Below are positions 12,276-22,995 of a stretch of DNA of 64,000 bases, piece by piece. The stretch lies in NCBI GenBank assembly GCA_035578905.1, contig JAQJVL010000739.1, positions 146,001 through 210,000 on the forward strand, in the 5' to 3' direction. This DNA comes from Stictocephala bisonia. Taxonomy: Eukaryota > Arthropoda > Insecta > Hemiptera > Membracidae. The notes below the pieces were generated by a model. It made no database searches. It had not been told where the DNA came from and was given only the letters and a program-made list of their open reading frames with translations. Both the position numbers and the translations under genes were made by a program. Each line of letters starts with the position of its first letter. Position 1 is the stretch's first letter.

Positions 12276-12471
12276 AGGACTGATTGTACAATTGAATATC
12301 TTATGGAAAAAGGAACATATTCCGTAAACCCTCATTTTACAGGAGAAACAAAAAACTATTTAAGCCCACACTGTAAGTCTGATGCAAAAGGTTACAAAGA
12401 TTTCCGAATTCCTCGTGGTAATCGTTGGGGGTTTTCTAGAGTGGAAAATCAATGTGTACTCAATAACAGTG
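12276..12471 (+). other. Candidate orphan exon (unknown protein)
   Basis: An open stretch of 65 codons lies between a plausible acceptor (CACATTTTCTAG before AGGACTG) and a plausible donor (G followed by GTATGTGAGT). The peptide is compositionally protein-like, with three cysteines and motifs such as HFTGETKNYLSPHC, FRIPRGNRWGFSRVENQC and VLNNSG at the end. This does not look like any retroelement domain I know. I do not recognise the family. It could be a genuine internal exon of a host gene or a captured, now orphaned exon. No partner exon was found nearby, so the call rests on open frame, splice signals and composition only. Confidence 0.35.
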
Positions 12472-13137
12472 GTATGTGAGTCATCTTAACCCAGGCCTAA
12501 TCAGGTCAAATCTAAATGATATAATCATCAATATTGATACATTACATCGTGTTTAGGCTTGTTTTTCTTGTAATTTGATGCAGATTACAACAATGGCATT
12601 AATATTACAATATTTTATGTACAGAAAAAATGTTACAGACCGCACATTGAGCCAAGTAGCGGTCACGCGGAGGGAGACAACAACGCCTCGCCGCCCCGAC
12701 CCGTCCTCATCGCTCAGCCGCTACTAGCTGCGCCGACTATAGTAAACAATCTGACATAACAAAGGGAAAGGGAGAAAGTTTGTGCCAGTTATACATGGTA
12801 CCATTTTATTTTGTTAGCTGTCAGATAATACCTAAATAAAGATTGTAATAATGGGCCACCCTGTTGTGAACCAAACATTCATTTCGGTTCGTTACTATTC
12901 TCAATAATCGTTCTTGAACGTATGCATCCACGCCACAACGAACACATACGACTGTCTCGCTGTTTGGGGTTGTTGATCCACCAGAGTGGACCGAGTTACA
13001 CAGGAATGGCAGGGTGTAGTAGACGTCTTGGCTTTATGCATGGCAAGGATATCTGTATTAATATTAAATATTAGGAATCGAACAAGAAGTAGACTTATTA
13101 AAATCCCGTAAAACACACGAAGGAAATGTACCTACTC
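12472..13137. other. Intergenic, with a GC-rich island
   Basis: Most of this is AT-rich with no gene. Positions about 12636-12740 form an unusual GC-rich island with many CpG dinucleotides (CGCCTCGCCGCCCCGACCCG). I see no core promoter motif that would make it more than composition. A minus-strand frame at 12901-13116 has no recognisable features. Confidence 0.4.
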
Positions 13138-13831
13138 CTTGATCTTGGTCAGGGTCTGGGGCTGTTTCACAACTTGATTTTAGTCGGGGTCTGGGGCTCT
13201 TTCACAACTTGATCTTGGTCGGGGTCTGGGGCTGTTTCACAACTTGATCTTGGTCAGGGTCTGGGGCTGTTTCACAACTTGATCTTGGTCGGGGTCTGGG
13301 GCTGTTTCACAACTTGATCTTGGTCGGGGTCTGGGGCTGTTTCACAACTTGATCTTGGTCAGGGTCTGGGGCTGTTTCACAACTTGATCTTGGTCGGGGT
13401 CTGGGGCTGTTTCACAACTTGATCTTGGTCGGGGTCTGGGGCTGTTTCACAACTTGATCTTGGTCGGGGTCTGGGGCTGTTCCACAACTTGATCTTGGTC
13501 GGGGTCTGGGGCTGTTTCACAACTTGATCTTGGTCGGGGTCTGGGGCTGTTTCACAACTTGATCTTGGTCAGGGTCTGGGGCTGTTTCACAACTTGATCT
13601 TAGTCGGGGTCTGGGGCTCTTTCACAACTTGATCTTAGTCGGGGTCTGGGGCTCTTTCACAACTTGATCTTGGTCGGGGTCTGTTTCACAACTTGATCTT
13701 GGTCGGGGTCTGAGGCTGTTTCACAACTTGATCTTGGTTGGGGTTTAGGGCTGTTTCACAACTTGATTTTGGTCGGGGTCTGGGTCTGTTTTACAGCTTT
13801 ATCTTGGTCAGGGTCTGGGGCTGTTTCACAA
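13138..13831. repeat. 35 bp minisatellite, 20 copies
   Basis: Twenty head-to-tail copies of a unit made of CTTGATCTTGGTCGGGGT followed by CTGGGGCTGTTTCACAA. Nineteen copies are 35 bp and one (copy 16) is 29 bp through a 6 bp internal loss. Copies differ mainly at one G/A site (TCGGGG or TCAGGG). Copies 2, 14 and 15 share TTAGTC with CTCTTTC, which suggests unequal exchange. Since 35 is not a multiple of three and stops recur, it does not encode a repeat protein. The last four copies are the most diverged. Confidence 0.97.
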
Positions 13832-14422
13832 CTTATTCCGTATGTCATTATTTTATTTAACTTTTTGTTGAGTGTAATTAATTAAGAACAGAATTTCGAA
13901 ATTAGACATTAGTTGTCGAAAATCAATATTGGGGAGTTGGTAGGCCTGAGAGGCTAAGTGTTGACGTTGATCCTCAAGCTGTGCGGCAATCTTAGCTTTA
14001 CGTGAGTTTTACTGTGACTATAGGTTCAGGCTTAGTTTCACTTGCTCTTATCATCAATGCTCAACAGCCTCATGTAATGAACTCTACTGTTTATTGTCCA
14101 TAATATTAATTTACTGGTATTTTAAAATTTTTACATTTTTAGGAAGGAAGGAGGAAACATACTTGTTTTTAAAATTCAGTCCTACTACTTGGTTTAAAAA
14201 TATACTGTATTTAACCAAATTCTCTTTGAGTTCTGAGCTTGGTCACCAGACAGAACTACCTCACTGACTAGCTCTAGGAGCTAGGCCATCTGGCGGAGAA
14301 TAGAGACATTGACATTGAAAAAGGCGCCCGCCGGACAGAGAACTCCTGACTTTTGAACTATTTGCCGCCCGTTTTGAACTATTTACCTTATGGATTTTCA
14401 ATCTTTGGGAAAGTAGTGCTGA
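13832..14422. other. Probable LINE 5' leader and flank
   Basis: No gene is visible. A more GC-rich part (about 14230-14400) with GGCGCCCGCCGG just precedes ORF1 of the LINE and may be its 5' untranslated region or internal promoter region. The true 5' end of the LINE cannot be fixed without another copy. Confidence 0.35.
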
Positions 14423-14491
14423 TTGCTAACTCACTTTCGTAGGCACTATAATACTTTCGCAGGCATCATAGAAGTACACTTATGTATCATT

Positions 14492-16474
14492 ATGCGGACA
14501 ACGCGCTCAACATTGAACCATTTACTCCAGTCGGCTGAAACTGATTTTTCTAAATTGAGAGAGGAGCTAATACACGAGGAGGTTATTGAGATTACTGGAA
14601 ACTTTTGGAATATTAAGAGTAATATCTAATAAATATTCGAGTGATGCTCTGGTTGGCCTGATTCCTGAGTTAATCCGGTTGCTTAATAAATATGATGCAA
14701 CCTTAAAGGTAAATGACGATTTAAAAATACACATTTCAGAACTATCAGAAGAAAATGGTGGCCTGAAAAGAGTTCTTCGCCTTGAAAGGGAAGGAAGGAG
14801 ACTTGACCTGGAAGAATCAATGTGTTCAGAAGAAAAAGCAGATACAGAAATTGAGCTTCTGAAATCGAAAATAAATGAGTTGAATGAAAAAGGAAATTCG
14901 CTTTCACAAGAAATAGACTCGAAAAATGCAATAATTGAAGTACTAAAATCAGATTTCGAACAGCTAAATTTAAAATTAAATAATCAGAACACGGATATTC
15001 TATACCAAAACTACATGTTCGGTACGCCGAAGCTCTCCAGCAGACCACCTAATAGTCAAACTAATCCAGTAGTTAAAACATATAACAGGTTCTCATTGTT
15101 GTCTCAGGAGGAGCCCGCTCCTAGGATGACACAGGAGGGCCCCAGCGTCACGCGGTGCTCTACGCCAAAAATAAAGTCACCAACGTCGGTCTTTCCCCCT
15201 CCTCCCACCCACAAGCGCAGGATTATTATCCTCTCTGACAGCCAGGGTAAAGGTCTTTTTTCTCATCTTACCCCTCTAGAACTTCAGTTTGATATACTTT
15301 CGTACATACAATCTGGAGCTAAAATGACAAGAGTAGTGCTTGAGGGATCAAAGTTTATCCACAATTTCACAAAAAACGATGTTGTGATTCTTCTCGCGGG
15401 CTCAAATGATTTTGGTAAGCACGACCCAGGTCAACTTACACTACACCAAGCTATTGGGACATTGTGTACTCTTAACGTTGAAATCAATGTTATTGTGTGT
15501 GGTATCCCTTATAGGTATGAGTATTCATCACGTAATAATGCTATTTTCTAAACAAACTCTCAAATTGGACGGTAGCGTAGTTGGTTCAATCCCAGCTTCA
15601 TGTGCTAAAGGTTCTCAGTTCGATCCCAATCAGAGTCAATACATTTTGAGAAGGATCAGCTGATAACCACCGGCTGTTCATTTGTCATTGGGCTATTAAT
15701 TAATGACACTTTCTAAGGAATAGTCGGCCTTAGATTGTAACAATGACTACATTCGCTCATATACACTCATCACATTCATTCGAAATCTATATTCGCCCAT
15801 ATCTTGACGATCGGCGTCTTATGAATAAATAAAAATAAAATAAATAAATAAATATTACAAATAGAGTGAAAAGTCACAGGGGGAGGCTAAGCTTAGACTT
15901 TTTTGAAGTTGATTGCTTTCTGCAGAGGCGGCACTTCACAAGACACGGATTACATTATAACAAGGCTGGAAAAAGATTGCTTGGACAACAATTATCGGAC
16001 TTTACTTTTAAAAAAATTTCTGCTGCTGAATACAATTCTGGAAGCCGAGATGCTTTGCCCGAAACTTTGACTGGAGATGTTGCGCATCGCATATCTTCTG
16101 CAGTAACACCAGGAGAGGAAAGGCGGCGCTGTCCTTCCCAATCTTCTTCTCAAATGAAGCAGTCCCGCGGAGCTACCTGTGATGACAACCCAGGAACTTC
16201 TTCGAACTGGCCCTCACCATCCAACGACACTCGGACAACCACACCGGTTCCTGAGATGTCACTTCAGAACTTTCCAAGTTTACCTACACCTTCACTGAAT
16301 GGACCTGTCCTTAGTCCTGTATCTAGAAATGATTATATTCACTGTAGCCTGACTGACTCGAAATGTAACTCTAGGAATAATTCTAATTTTTATTCAGGAA
16401 AAGCCAAAGCTGCGAGGAAATATATCAGCTGTAGTTACCCTTGCCAGTTAAAACATAAGAAGCATTTTGTCTAA
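14492..16474 (+). pseudogene. LINE ORF1: coiled coil plus SGNH esterase-like, broken
   Basis: ORF1 proteins of this type bind element RNA, and the SGNH-like domain is an esterase-like module of unclear role. The first reading frame runs from 14492 to about 14620 and shifts into a second (to 15551). That part has a long heptad-rich coiled coil (about 14690-14990), a Pro/Ser-rich linker, then a beta strand RIIILSDSQGKGL containing the SGNH block I Ser (DSQG) and a later LLAGSNDFGKHD with the block III-like GSND. The SINE at 15564 cuts the domain. The end resumes at about 15866 with RHFTRHGLHYNKAGKRLL, the block V-like Asp/His region, in which the His of HGLHYN is present. A polar tail ends at 16474. 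The stop overlaps the start of the ORF2 frame. Confidence 0.8.
15564..15850 (+). mobile_element. tRNA-headed SINE inside LINE ORF1
   Basis: A short retroposon with RNA polymerase III promoter boxes: an A box TAGCGTAGTTGG at 15573-15584 and a B box-like AGTTCGATCCC at 15617-15627, about 32 bp apart as in tRNA genes. It ends in an A-rich AAATAAATAAATAAATA tail. The 3' body (about 15755-15815) has ACACTCAT, TATTCGCC and GCGTCTTAT in that order, which recur on the minus strand at 28487-28570 and 11058-11136. No convincing target duplication was found. It splits the esterase domain of ORF1. Confidence 0.7.
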
Positions 16475-18609
16475 ATTCCCAGAATTACACAACTTCCTTG
16501 AAAGTTTAAAATTACTGACAGATATTTTATGTCTACAAGAGACTTGGACTGACCATGTCTCTGAGGCGGCTTATAATACTCTGCCGAACTACAAACTTGG
16601 TTCCTGTTTTTCTCGTATTGTAAAAGAGAAGGGGGGACTGCTATACTTGTTAGGAATCACATTAAAATTAAACCTATCTCGCTTAAAAAAGATATTCCTT
16701 GTATTGAAGAGTCCTTTGAATACTCTATTCTCGAAATTCCCACTAGTTATAATCCAACTTTAATTGTATCAATGTATAAAAATCCAAGGAGCAAGTGTGC
16801 TGAATTTCTTAAAATGCTTGAAGGATTCATTGAAGCTATTAGGCAAACTCATCGATCCAAAAATATAATAATCGGAGCTGATTTTAACATTGACCTTCTC
16901 TCTGATAAGCCTGAAGCAAAAAACTTTTTAAATTTAATGACATCACTTGGTTTTAGTCCTAATTTTAGAGAGGCCACCAGAATCACAAAATCAACTTCCA
17001 CATGTATATATAACATATTTTCAAATTTGAAACCGGTTGTAGCAGACATCTATGAACCGGGATTGTCTGATCATAAATTACTCTTTATATCATTCCAACT
17101 AAAGGGGGTACAAAAAGCATACAAAAATATTAAACATAATTTGACAAGAAAATTTAACCCCACGAATATATCTAATTTTGAGCGCTTTTTACGCGAGTCT
17201 CAAATAAATGACATTGATTTTTCAACCTGCAATGATGTCGACACTCAACTCAATGCTTTTCTTAGAACTTTAAATTTAGCTTTTGAGGCGGCATTTCCAT
17301 TAACTCATTGTAAAATCCAAAGTAGACAAACTGTGCATTGGTTGACGCAAGGTATAAAAGTATCTTGTTGTCGCAAAAGAAACTTATTTGAGGCATATAG
17401 AGATTCAAAATGTCCCTTGCTTAAGATTCACTATCAATCTTACTGTAAAATACTCAAGAAAGTCATTAACGCTTCTAAGCGCATGGCTAATGATAAAATA
17501 ATAGCAGGTGCTAGCAATAAAACCAGGGCCATGTGGGAAATTGTGAAAAGGGAAACTGGAACGAAGAGGAAACACGTTCAAGAGGACATTAAAATTGAAA
17601 CTGATGATGGGGTCATCACTGATCCGATAAAAATAGCCAGCACATTTAATAATTTCTTCGTAAATGTTTCAAGAAACTTAGTTCCTAATATTCAAGAAGC
17701 AGTGAAATTTCTGAAAATATCTAACAATTCAAATAATCCATCACTTTTTCTCTCCCCTTCTTCACCTGATGTGGTTGCAAGGGCCATCAAATCATTAAAC
17801 AGATCCAAATCTTCTGGCTGGGATGGAATTCCCTCCATCGTTTTAAAGAGTGTAGCTCATCTCTTGTCCACTCCATTGCCCCTTATTATCAATACATCCC
17901 TCGTTACAGGCACTTTCCCTGATCTGTTAAAATATGCAGAGATAAAACCAATTTTCAAAAAGAATAACAAATCTGAAATGTCCAATTATCGTCCAATCGC
18001 GCTTTTACCAGTATTATCTAAGATCTTTGAAAAAAATCTTTCTGAGTAGGTTGTTGAATTTCCTCTCTAACTTCAAGATTTTGACAGACAGTCAATATGG
18101 TTTCAGAGGAAAGTCCTCAACGATTCATGCAGGTTTCTCATTCATTGAAAATACCATTGAGTCCATGGATAAAAGAAGTCATGTAGCGTCAGTGCTTTAC
18201 GATCTATCGAAAGCATTTGACTGCGTCGATCACTCAATTCTTCTAAGAAAAACTGAATATTATAGAATTAGGGAAGTTGCGAATAACTGGTTGCGCTCAT
18301 ATCTCTGCAACAGGAACCAAAGAGTTTCCTACACTGACAGCACTGGTTCTGTTCACAAATCTCCCTTGGTGATTAACGGTCGTGGTGTCCCGCAAGGATC
18401 AGTTTTGGGTCCTGTCCTCTTTCTAATCTACATTAACGACCTTCCAGATTCTATAACAAAATCTTCCGCTATTATTTTTGCTGATGATACCACCTTGACC
18501 GTATCTACTAAAAGTATAAACGAATTAAATCACTCTTTAAATTACACACTGAATGATGTAAGTGATTGGTTTTCATCAAATGGTCTAATGCTGAACAGGT
18601 TTAAGAGCC

Positions 18610-18988
18610 CAGTGGCGTATATACAAATTTTTTCGGGGGGGGGGGCCGATCTTGGTTAAGCAAGTATTACCAAGACACATTAATGGGGGGTCCGGGGGTA
18701 CCCCCCCGGGAAATTTTTCAAAAAGTAAACTCATGGAGATGTCATTTTACGCTATTCTAGCTCCTACAAAATTGGGATAATATTATGTTTTAAGTTAAAA
18801 TGATATATGTTTATAATGTACACAATTACACCGTTATCATTGTATATGTTTAGAAATATTACCGTAATACATTAATATATAAAATGTGATGAACATTTTT
18901 TTTATTATGGATAAACAAATATTTATTTTTGTATATTTCGGGGGGGGGCCGAGGCCCCCTCGGCCCCCCCCCCATATATACGCCACTG
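18610..18988 (+). mobile_element. hAT-type MITE, 379 bp, 8 bp TSD
   Basis: Both ends carry CAGTGGCGTATATA as inverted repeats, flanked by a perfect 8 bp target duplication TAAGAGCC (18602-18609 and 18989-18996). An 8 bp duplication and a CAGTGGC-type end are hallmarks of the hAT superfamily. Runs of G near the left end and C near the right end extend the inverted repeat. It has no coding capacity. It sits in the RT region of the LINE just after the FADD motif. Confidence 0.9.
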
Positions 18989-19326
18989 TAAGAGCCAACT
19001 AATCCACTTTGGCCCTGATAAAAAATGAGATTGTTATTAAGTGTTGTTGGTAAAGTCAGCAAAATTCTTAGGTATAACTGTTGATAACTCGATTAACTGG
19101 AAAGAGCATGTAGCATATGTTTCTGGTAAACTTAGTTCTGCCTGCTTTGGATTAAAAACTCTTAGGCCTGTTGTAAATTTTGAGACGTTAAAAGCTGTGT
19201 ACTATGCCCATGCTTATTCACATTTAAGGTATGGAGTGGTGTTATGGGGGAACTCAGTGGACTCTGACAGGGTTTTCAAAATCCAGAAAAGGATTATCAG
19301 AACAATGTTTAACCTTCACTACAGAC

Positions 19327-19976
19327 CAAAGCGTATTTTAGCAGATTTTCACTGGGCGACAGAGAGGGGGGGGAATACACATCCAAGAATTAAATTGAAT
19401 GCAGGATACCTATTTCAATGAATGAATTTTGAAGCCTAAAAACATGAATTAAGCCTTATTTTGGTATTATTGAGGTTTTTTTACATATTGTAATTTCTTA
19501 ACATATTTGTAAGAATATGTTGTTGGAAAACCAAGCTTTTGTTTTATTTTATTTTTAATCAAAACTAATTAAGATACAATAATTTGAATTGTATTTTTAC
19601 TGTGGTAGAAAGAAATATTTAAAGTAAATAATCAATTGAAGAACGATTTTATAAGAGAACTTTTTTCCACACCCACTCGTACGTTACACGCTCCACTACA
19701 TTGACTGTAGTGCATATCACTACACTATTTGTACTTAACCTGATCACAATAGAGTAACTCATTAATTATAACTTTAACCAATCCTTTGTTTTTGTACTTT
19801 TTACAACGCTTAAAAAGCATAATAAATTGCATGAGGTCAAATTTTCAATTTTGAAGAACATCACTGATCATTTTGTCCCTGAAAATTTTCCAGGACTAGC
19901 TACCTCCACTGGGCGACAAAATCTTAGAACTAGGAGACACTTTTGTTGCCCAGTTAACATGTTATTTTATGCAATG
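19327..19976. mobile_element. DNA element with 8 bp TSD, P- or hAT-like
   Basis: The insertion is bounded by CTACAGAC on both sides (19319-19326 and 19977-19984), and the interrupted LINE reading resumes exactly after it. Element ends start CAAAGCGTATTTTAGC and, from the other side, CATTGCATAAAATAAC. Further in, ACTGGGCGAC (19350-19359) is matched by GTTGCCCAGT (19945-19954) in inverted orientation. The CAT...AAATAACAT end resembles P-element termini, which also make 8 bp duplications, but the terminal repeats are only partly similar. It is non-coding, 650 bp. Confidence 0.7.
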
Positions 19977-20484
19977 CTACAGACAGTCCTGTAAACCCTT
20001 CTTCAAAAAATTAAAATTTTCTTACATTACCATCACTTTACATTTTTGAACTCCTTTGTTTTTATAAAACAAATTTGGACAAATTTCAAAAACATCAAGT
20101 AATGCACCAGTACTCACTTAGGCACGATACACTTCACTACCCAGTTCACCGGCTTGCTCTGTATGAAGGGGGTGCTTTTTATTCTGCCTTAAGGCTTCAC
20201 AACAATCTACCAACACATATTAAAAATCAAAGAACCCTGTCTGGGTTTAGGGGATCTCTCAGACGCCATCTCATTTATCAGTCCTACTACTCAGTAAGAG
20301 AGTTTTTTGATAAGTAGTCATCTTAGTTGTTAATGACCTAAAGTATTTACTTTATTGTTCTGTATTATTATCATTAGACTATATTTTATATTATTGTACC
20401 ATAGATAATGACTAGTCATATGTTTACTGAAGACTTTCTTCTTGATTGTAAACCGATGTGACAGAAATAAATAATAAATAAATA

Positions 20485-21461
20485 TCTCCTTGATTCATAT
20501 TTAAATTTACAATAGTACTAATAATATGTTTAAATTTGTTCAATGTAATATAGTATTATTATTTTTGTATTTGTATATGTTTCTTTAAAACTACAATTAT
20601 TAAGTTGGTGGAATATTAAAAGTAAAAGTAATTTGATTAACAATACAATATTGTCCTTTATAGCACAATATTTCTTATTTACTCAGATATGCTTTAGGTT
20701 TACGAACTTTTTTATCTAAAGAGTTATCAAGTGTGTGAGTTTTTTCTGTCCCTAGTGTCCTCATTTGTTATCTTTATCTATTAACGTACTATAAAATACA
20801 ATTAGACGAATAATCTTAGTTGTTATAGTTTGTTTGATGCTTCCACTATTTTCAACACAGAGAGAATTGCGTAAGTAATCTATTGATTTTGTGGAATTAT
20901 TTTTAACTAGGGGACTATCGTCGTAGGAAAAAACCAAAATATAACACAAAAATACATCATTTAACATTTAGCTTCCATTACATTTTTTCTTTTTAATTTA
21001 TTAATAATACACAAATGTGGTGTTGTTTGTACACTATTTCAACAAATGAAAAACATGAACAAAACCTAATAAACCAAAGGGAATGTATAAACATACTATT
21101 GTTTATAATTCCGAGGATAAAATGTTCTGTACAAATTAAAAAATCATTTAATTACTAATGGGTCAAGTAATTCTTGGCAAAACACAATATGGTAAAATAG
21201 TACTACATGTAAAGACAATATACCACTGTACGTGTATGGGTGAGTGGGAGAGTGCACAGATAGAACATAAACAGATAAATGACTTTATATTACTATCAAA
21301 CTAATGGTCCTATATTTACAATTTGTGGATATCTCTATTTATAAAAGTCAACTGTAGAAAAAGTAAAATTGGTAGGATAAAGGCTATTGACACCCCATTA
21401 GTCCTTCTTTTAAAGACAGTGCAAATAGGAAAATGGGTGAAGTAGTTACATTTATATACAA
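20485..21461. other. AT-rich spacer, no gene seen
   Basis: Nothing beyond AT-rich DNA. A minus-strand frame at 20761-20967 has no recognisable features. Confidence 0.5.
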
Positions 21462-21729
21462 CTAGCAACCCCGTTGCGGCTTCGCCCGCAAACTTTCAAA
21501 TTGTATACAAAATGTAAGAAATTTATAATTTTTTAAAATTTGAATTATAAGTATATTATGTAAACATAAAAGCATTTTAGTTTATGAACTTAGTTCATGT
21601 TTTTATAAAAGTTGTGTAGGAAGCAGAAGATAATCCTATTTATTTTGCTTTTTATATCATCTATACTAAAAGCGTAAATTATAATAATTGTTAAGAGTAA
21701 GCGATAATATGTTTTTTCACATTGATGTG

Positions 21730-21989
21730 TTATAGGTTAATTACCTTCAATCTGCCAGTAATCCTGTAAATCCTCTTGGATTACATGTTTCAGCTTTTAC
21801 GCTATCATCAGATCCTTAATAAACTTGATACATTTTTAAATTTATTCTTGATGGTCTTATCAAAATTATAAAAAAACTACTGAACATCAAATATTTCATT
21901 TAAGGATCTGATGATGGCATAAAAGCCGAAACACATAATCCAAGAGGATTTACAGGATCACTGACAGATTGTAGGTAATTAACCTATAA
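21730..21989. repeat. Foldback element, 90 bp arms
   Basis: Two 90 bp arms (21730-21819 and 21900-21989) are reverse complements with 8 mismatches, separated by 80 bp. Arm ends read TTATAGGTTAATTACC. It would form one long hairpin and is non-coding. A TA-type target duplication is possible at the tips but cannot be separated from the arm sequence. It lies in the 3' non-coding part of the Helitron. Confidence 0.9.
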
Positions 21990-22118
21990 TACATTAATCA
22001 GAAGTGATTCAGGAAAACAATACCAAAATGAAAATGTTCGTATTGGTTAAAAAATATATGGAAATTAAACTAATATTATTAATTTTTATTTAAAGTTAAA
22101 ATTTTGCTATACAACAAA

Positions 22119-22995
22119 TCATATTATGCATGCACATTTAAGAATTTTAAGCATAACTTTCAAAAAAAATTCCTTATAAACTACGTTATTTGTCTTTCCT
22201 TTTGGTGCTATAATAACTAAACTTGATGGATTGCTTACTCTAGAACAGGCTACTTAAAACTGTCCGTGGGAATAGCACACTTCTCTCAAATCTATGCCTG
22301 CAAATTTTAAGGACTGTCCTTGAGACTTATTAACAGTCATTGCAAAACACATAAGTAGGGAACTGTGCTTTTTTTTTTGAAATGGAATGGATAGCCTGTA
22401 GGAATTAATTGGATTCTATGAATAAATACAGATTTACCTCTAGAACTGCAAGTAATAATAGTTGCGTCAATAACATTTTTCTGGAAAGCAGTTACTCGTA
22501 AACGTGTACCATTGCATAATTTTGATGGAAAAATGTTTCTTAGAAGCATGACCGGTGTTACAATTTTTAAATTGAGTCTATGTGGTGGAAACGGAAACCC
22601 AGGTGGACTGATAGTATGCAGAAATTCAGTTGAAATTTGTACAGCATCATCTACTTGTACAATTGAATCTATCGATATGTATTCAACTTTTGTTTCGTAA
22701 AAAGAGTTTAATTAATTTCTACAGCTGTCTCGTTTTTTGGAGTCAATAGCTCTTTCACAAAGCCATTCAGTTGATTTATGCTTAATTTAGTATATATTCT
22801 GTCCATCAATTCCTTTAGGGTAATTACCACATTTCCTAGTTCTGAGGGCAAATTGATCTTTCCTCCAGATTCAGAATGTTTACCATATTCTCAAAAGTAG
22901 ATCAGAAAAGTTTCCAGCAGTATCATTACCTCTAAGATAAACTCTCATATTTGTTGTAAGAGAGAAGAGACAATAAATTTTGTCTGTTATATATT
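22119..22995 (-). pseudogene. Helitron Pif1-like helicase C-terminus, broken
   Basis: Helitron RepHel proteins join a rolling-circle nuclease to a Pif1-type SF1 helicase. Reading from 22995 down, the motifs are TTNMRVYLRGN, EWLCERAI, YISIDSIVQVDDAVQ, the conserved FLHTISPPGFPFPPHRLNLK, then MLLRNIFPSKLCNGTRLRVT (22490-22549), and the signature helicase motif V region FAMTVNKSQGQSLK. After an in-frame TAA near 22240 comes the motif VI-like VACSRVSNPSSL with its arginine. The frame ends at 22119. Frameshifts occur near 22355 (poly-A run) and in the 22700-22860 part. The Walker A region and Rep domain are not seen. It is inactive as read. Confidence 0.88.

Larger units (their letters stand above)
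16467..20317 (+). pseudogene. LINE ORF2: APE endonuclease and reverse transcriptase, broken
   Basis: ORF2 nicks the target and reverse-transcribes the element RNA. The endonuclease starts near 16467 with an ILCLQETW motif (catalytic Glu). It shifts frame near 16765, then shows IIIGADFNIDL and GLSDHKLLFISF, so the key Asp/Asn and the final Asp-His are present. RT begins near 17780 (SSGWDGIPSIVLK), with NYRPIALLPVLSKIFE, a frameshift near 18030, then DLSKAFDCVDHSIL, GVPQGSVLGP and the catalytic FADD at about 18477-18488. The hAT MITE interrupts it at 18610. RT thumb motifs resume at 19041 (VKSAKFLGITVDNSINWKEH). The C-terminal domain is interrupted at 19327-19976 and resumes to 20317. Catalytic motifs look intact. 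The frameshifts and insertions are what inactivate it. Confidence 0.88.
14423..20484 (+). mobile_element. Near full-length LINE with three nested insertions
   Basis: A non-LTR retrotransposon in the order ORF1 (coiled coil plus SGNH esterase-like), ORF2 (APE endonuclease, RT, C-terminal domain), and a short 3' UTR ending GACAGAAATAAATAATAAATAAAT. An esterase in ORF1 points to the CR1/L2-like groups of LINEs. The unit is interrupted by a SINE (15564-15850), a hAT MITE (18610-18988) and a 650 bp element (19327-19976). Removing these in the mind restores the domain order, so they landed after this copy. Several frameshifts show the copy is dead. The 5' boundary is uncertain. Confidence 0.85.
21462..22995 (-). 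mobile_element. Helitron 3' end with helicase fragment
   Basis: On the minus strand the element ends CAACGGGGTTGCTAG before T at 21462, a Helitron 3' terminus. Just inside it, 21473-21492 folds into a hairpin (GTTGCGG / CCGCAAAC with one bulged base). About 650 bp further on lies a Helitron helicase C-terminus. A 260 bp foldback element (21730-21989) is inserted between the two. The 5' part with the Rep nuclease is not in the window, so this is a truncated autonomous copy. Confidence 0.8.

Noticed and set aside
13138..13831. Regular 35 bp repeats that could suggest a CRISPR array
   Set aside because: There are no unique spacers; units are directly adjacent and the genome is eukaryotic.
15573..15627. 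tRNA gene
   Set aside because: A and B boxes are present, but no cloverleaf arms or anticodon stem form; it is the head of a SINE.
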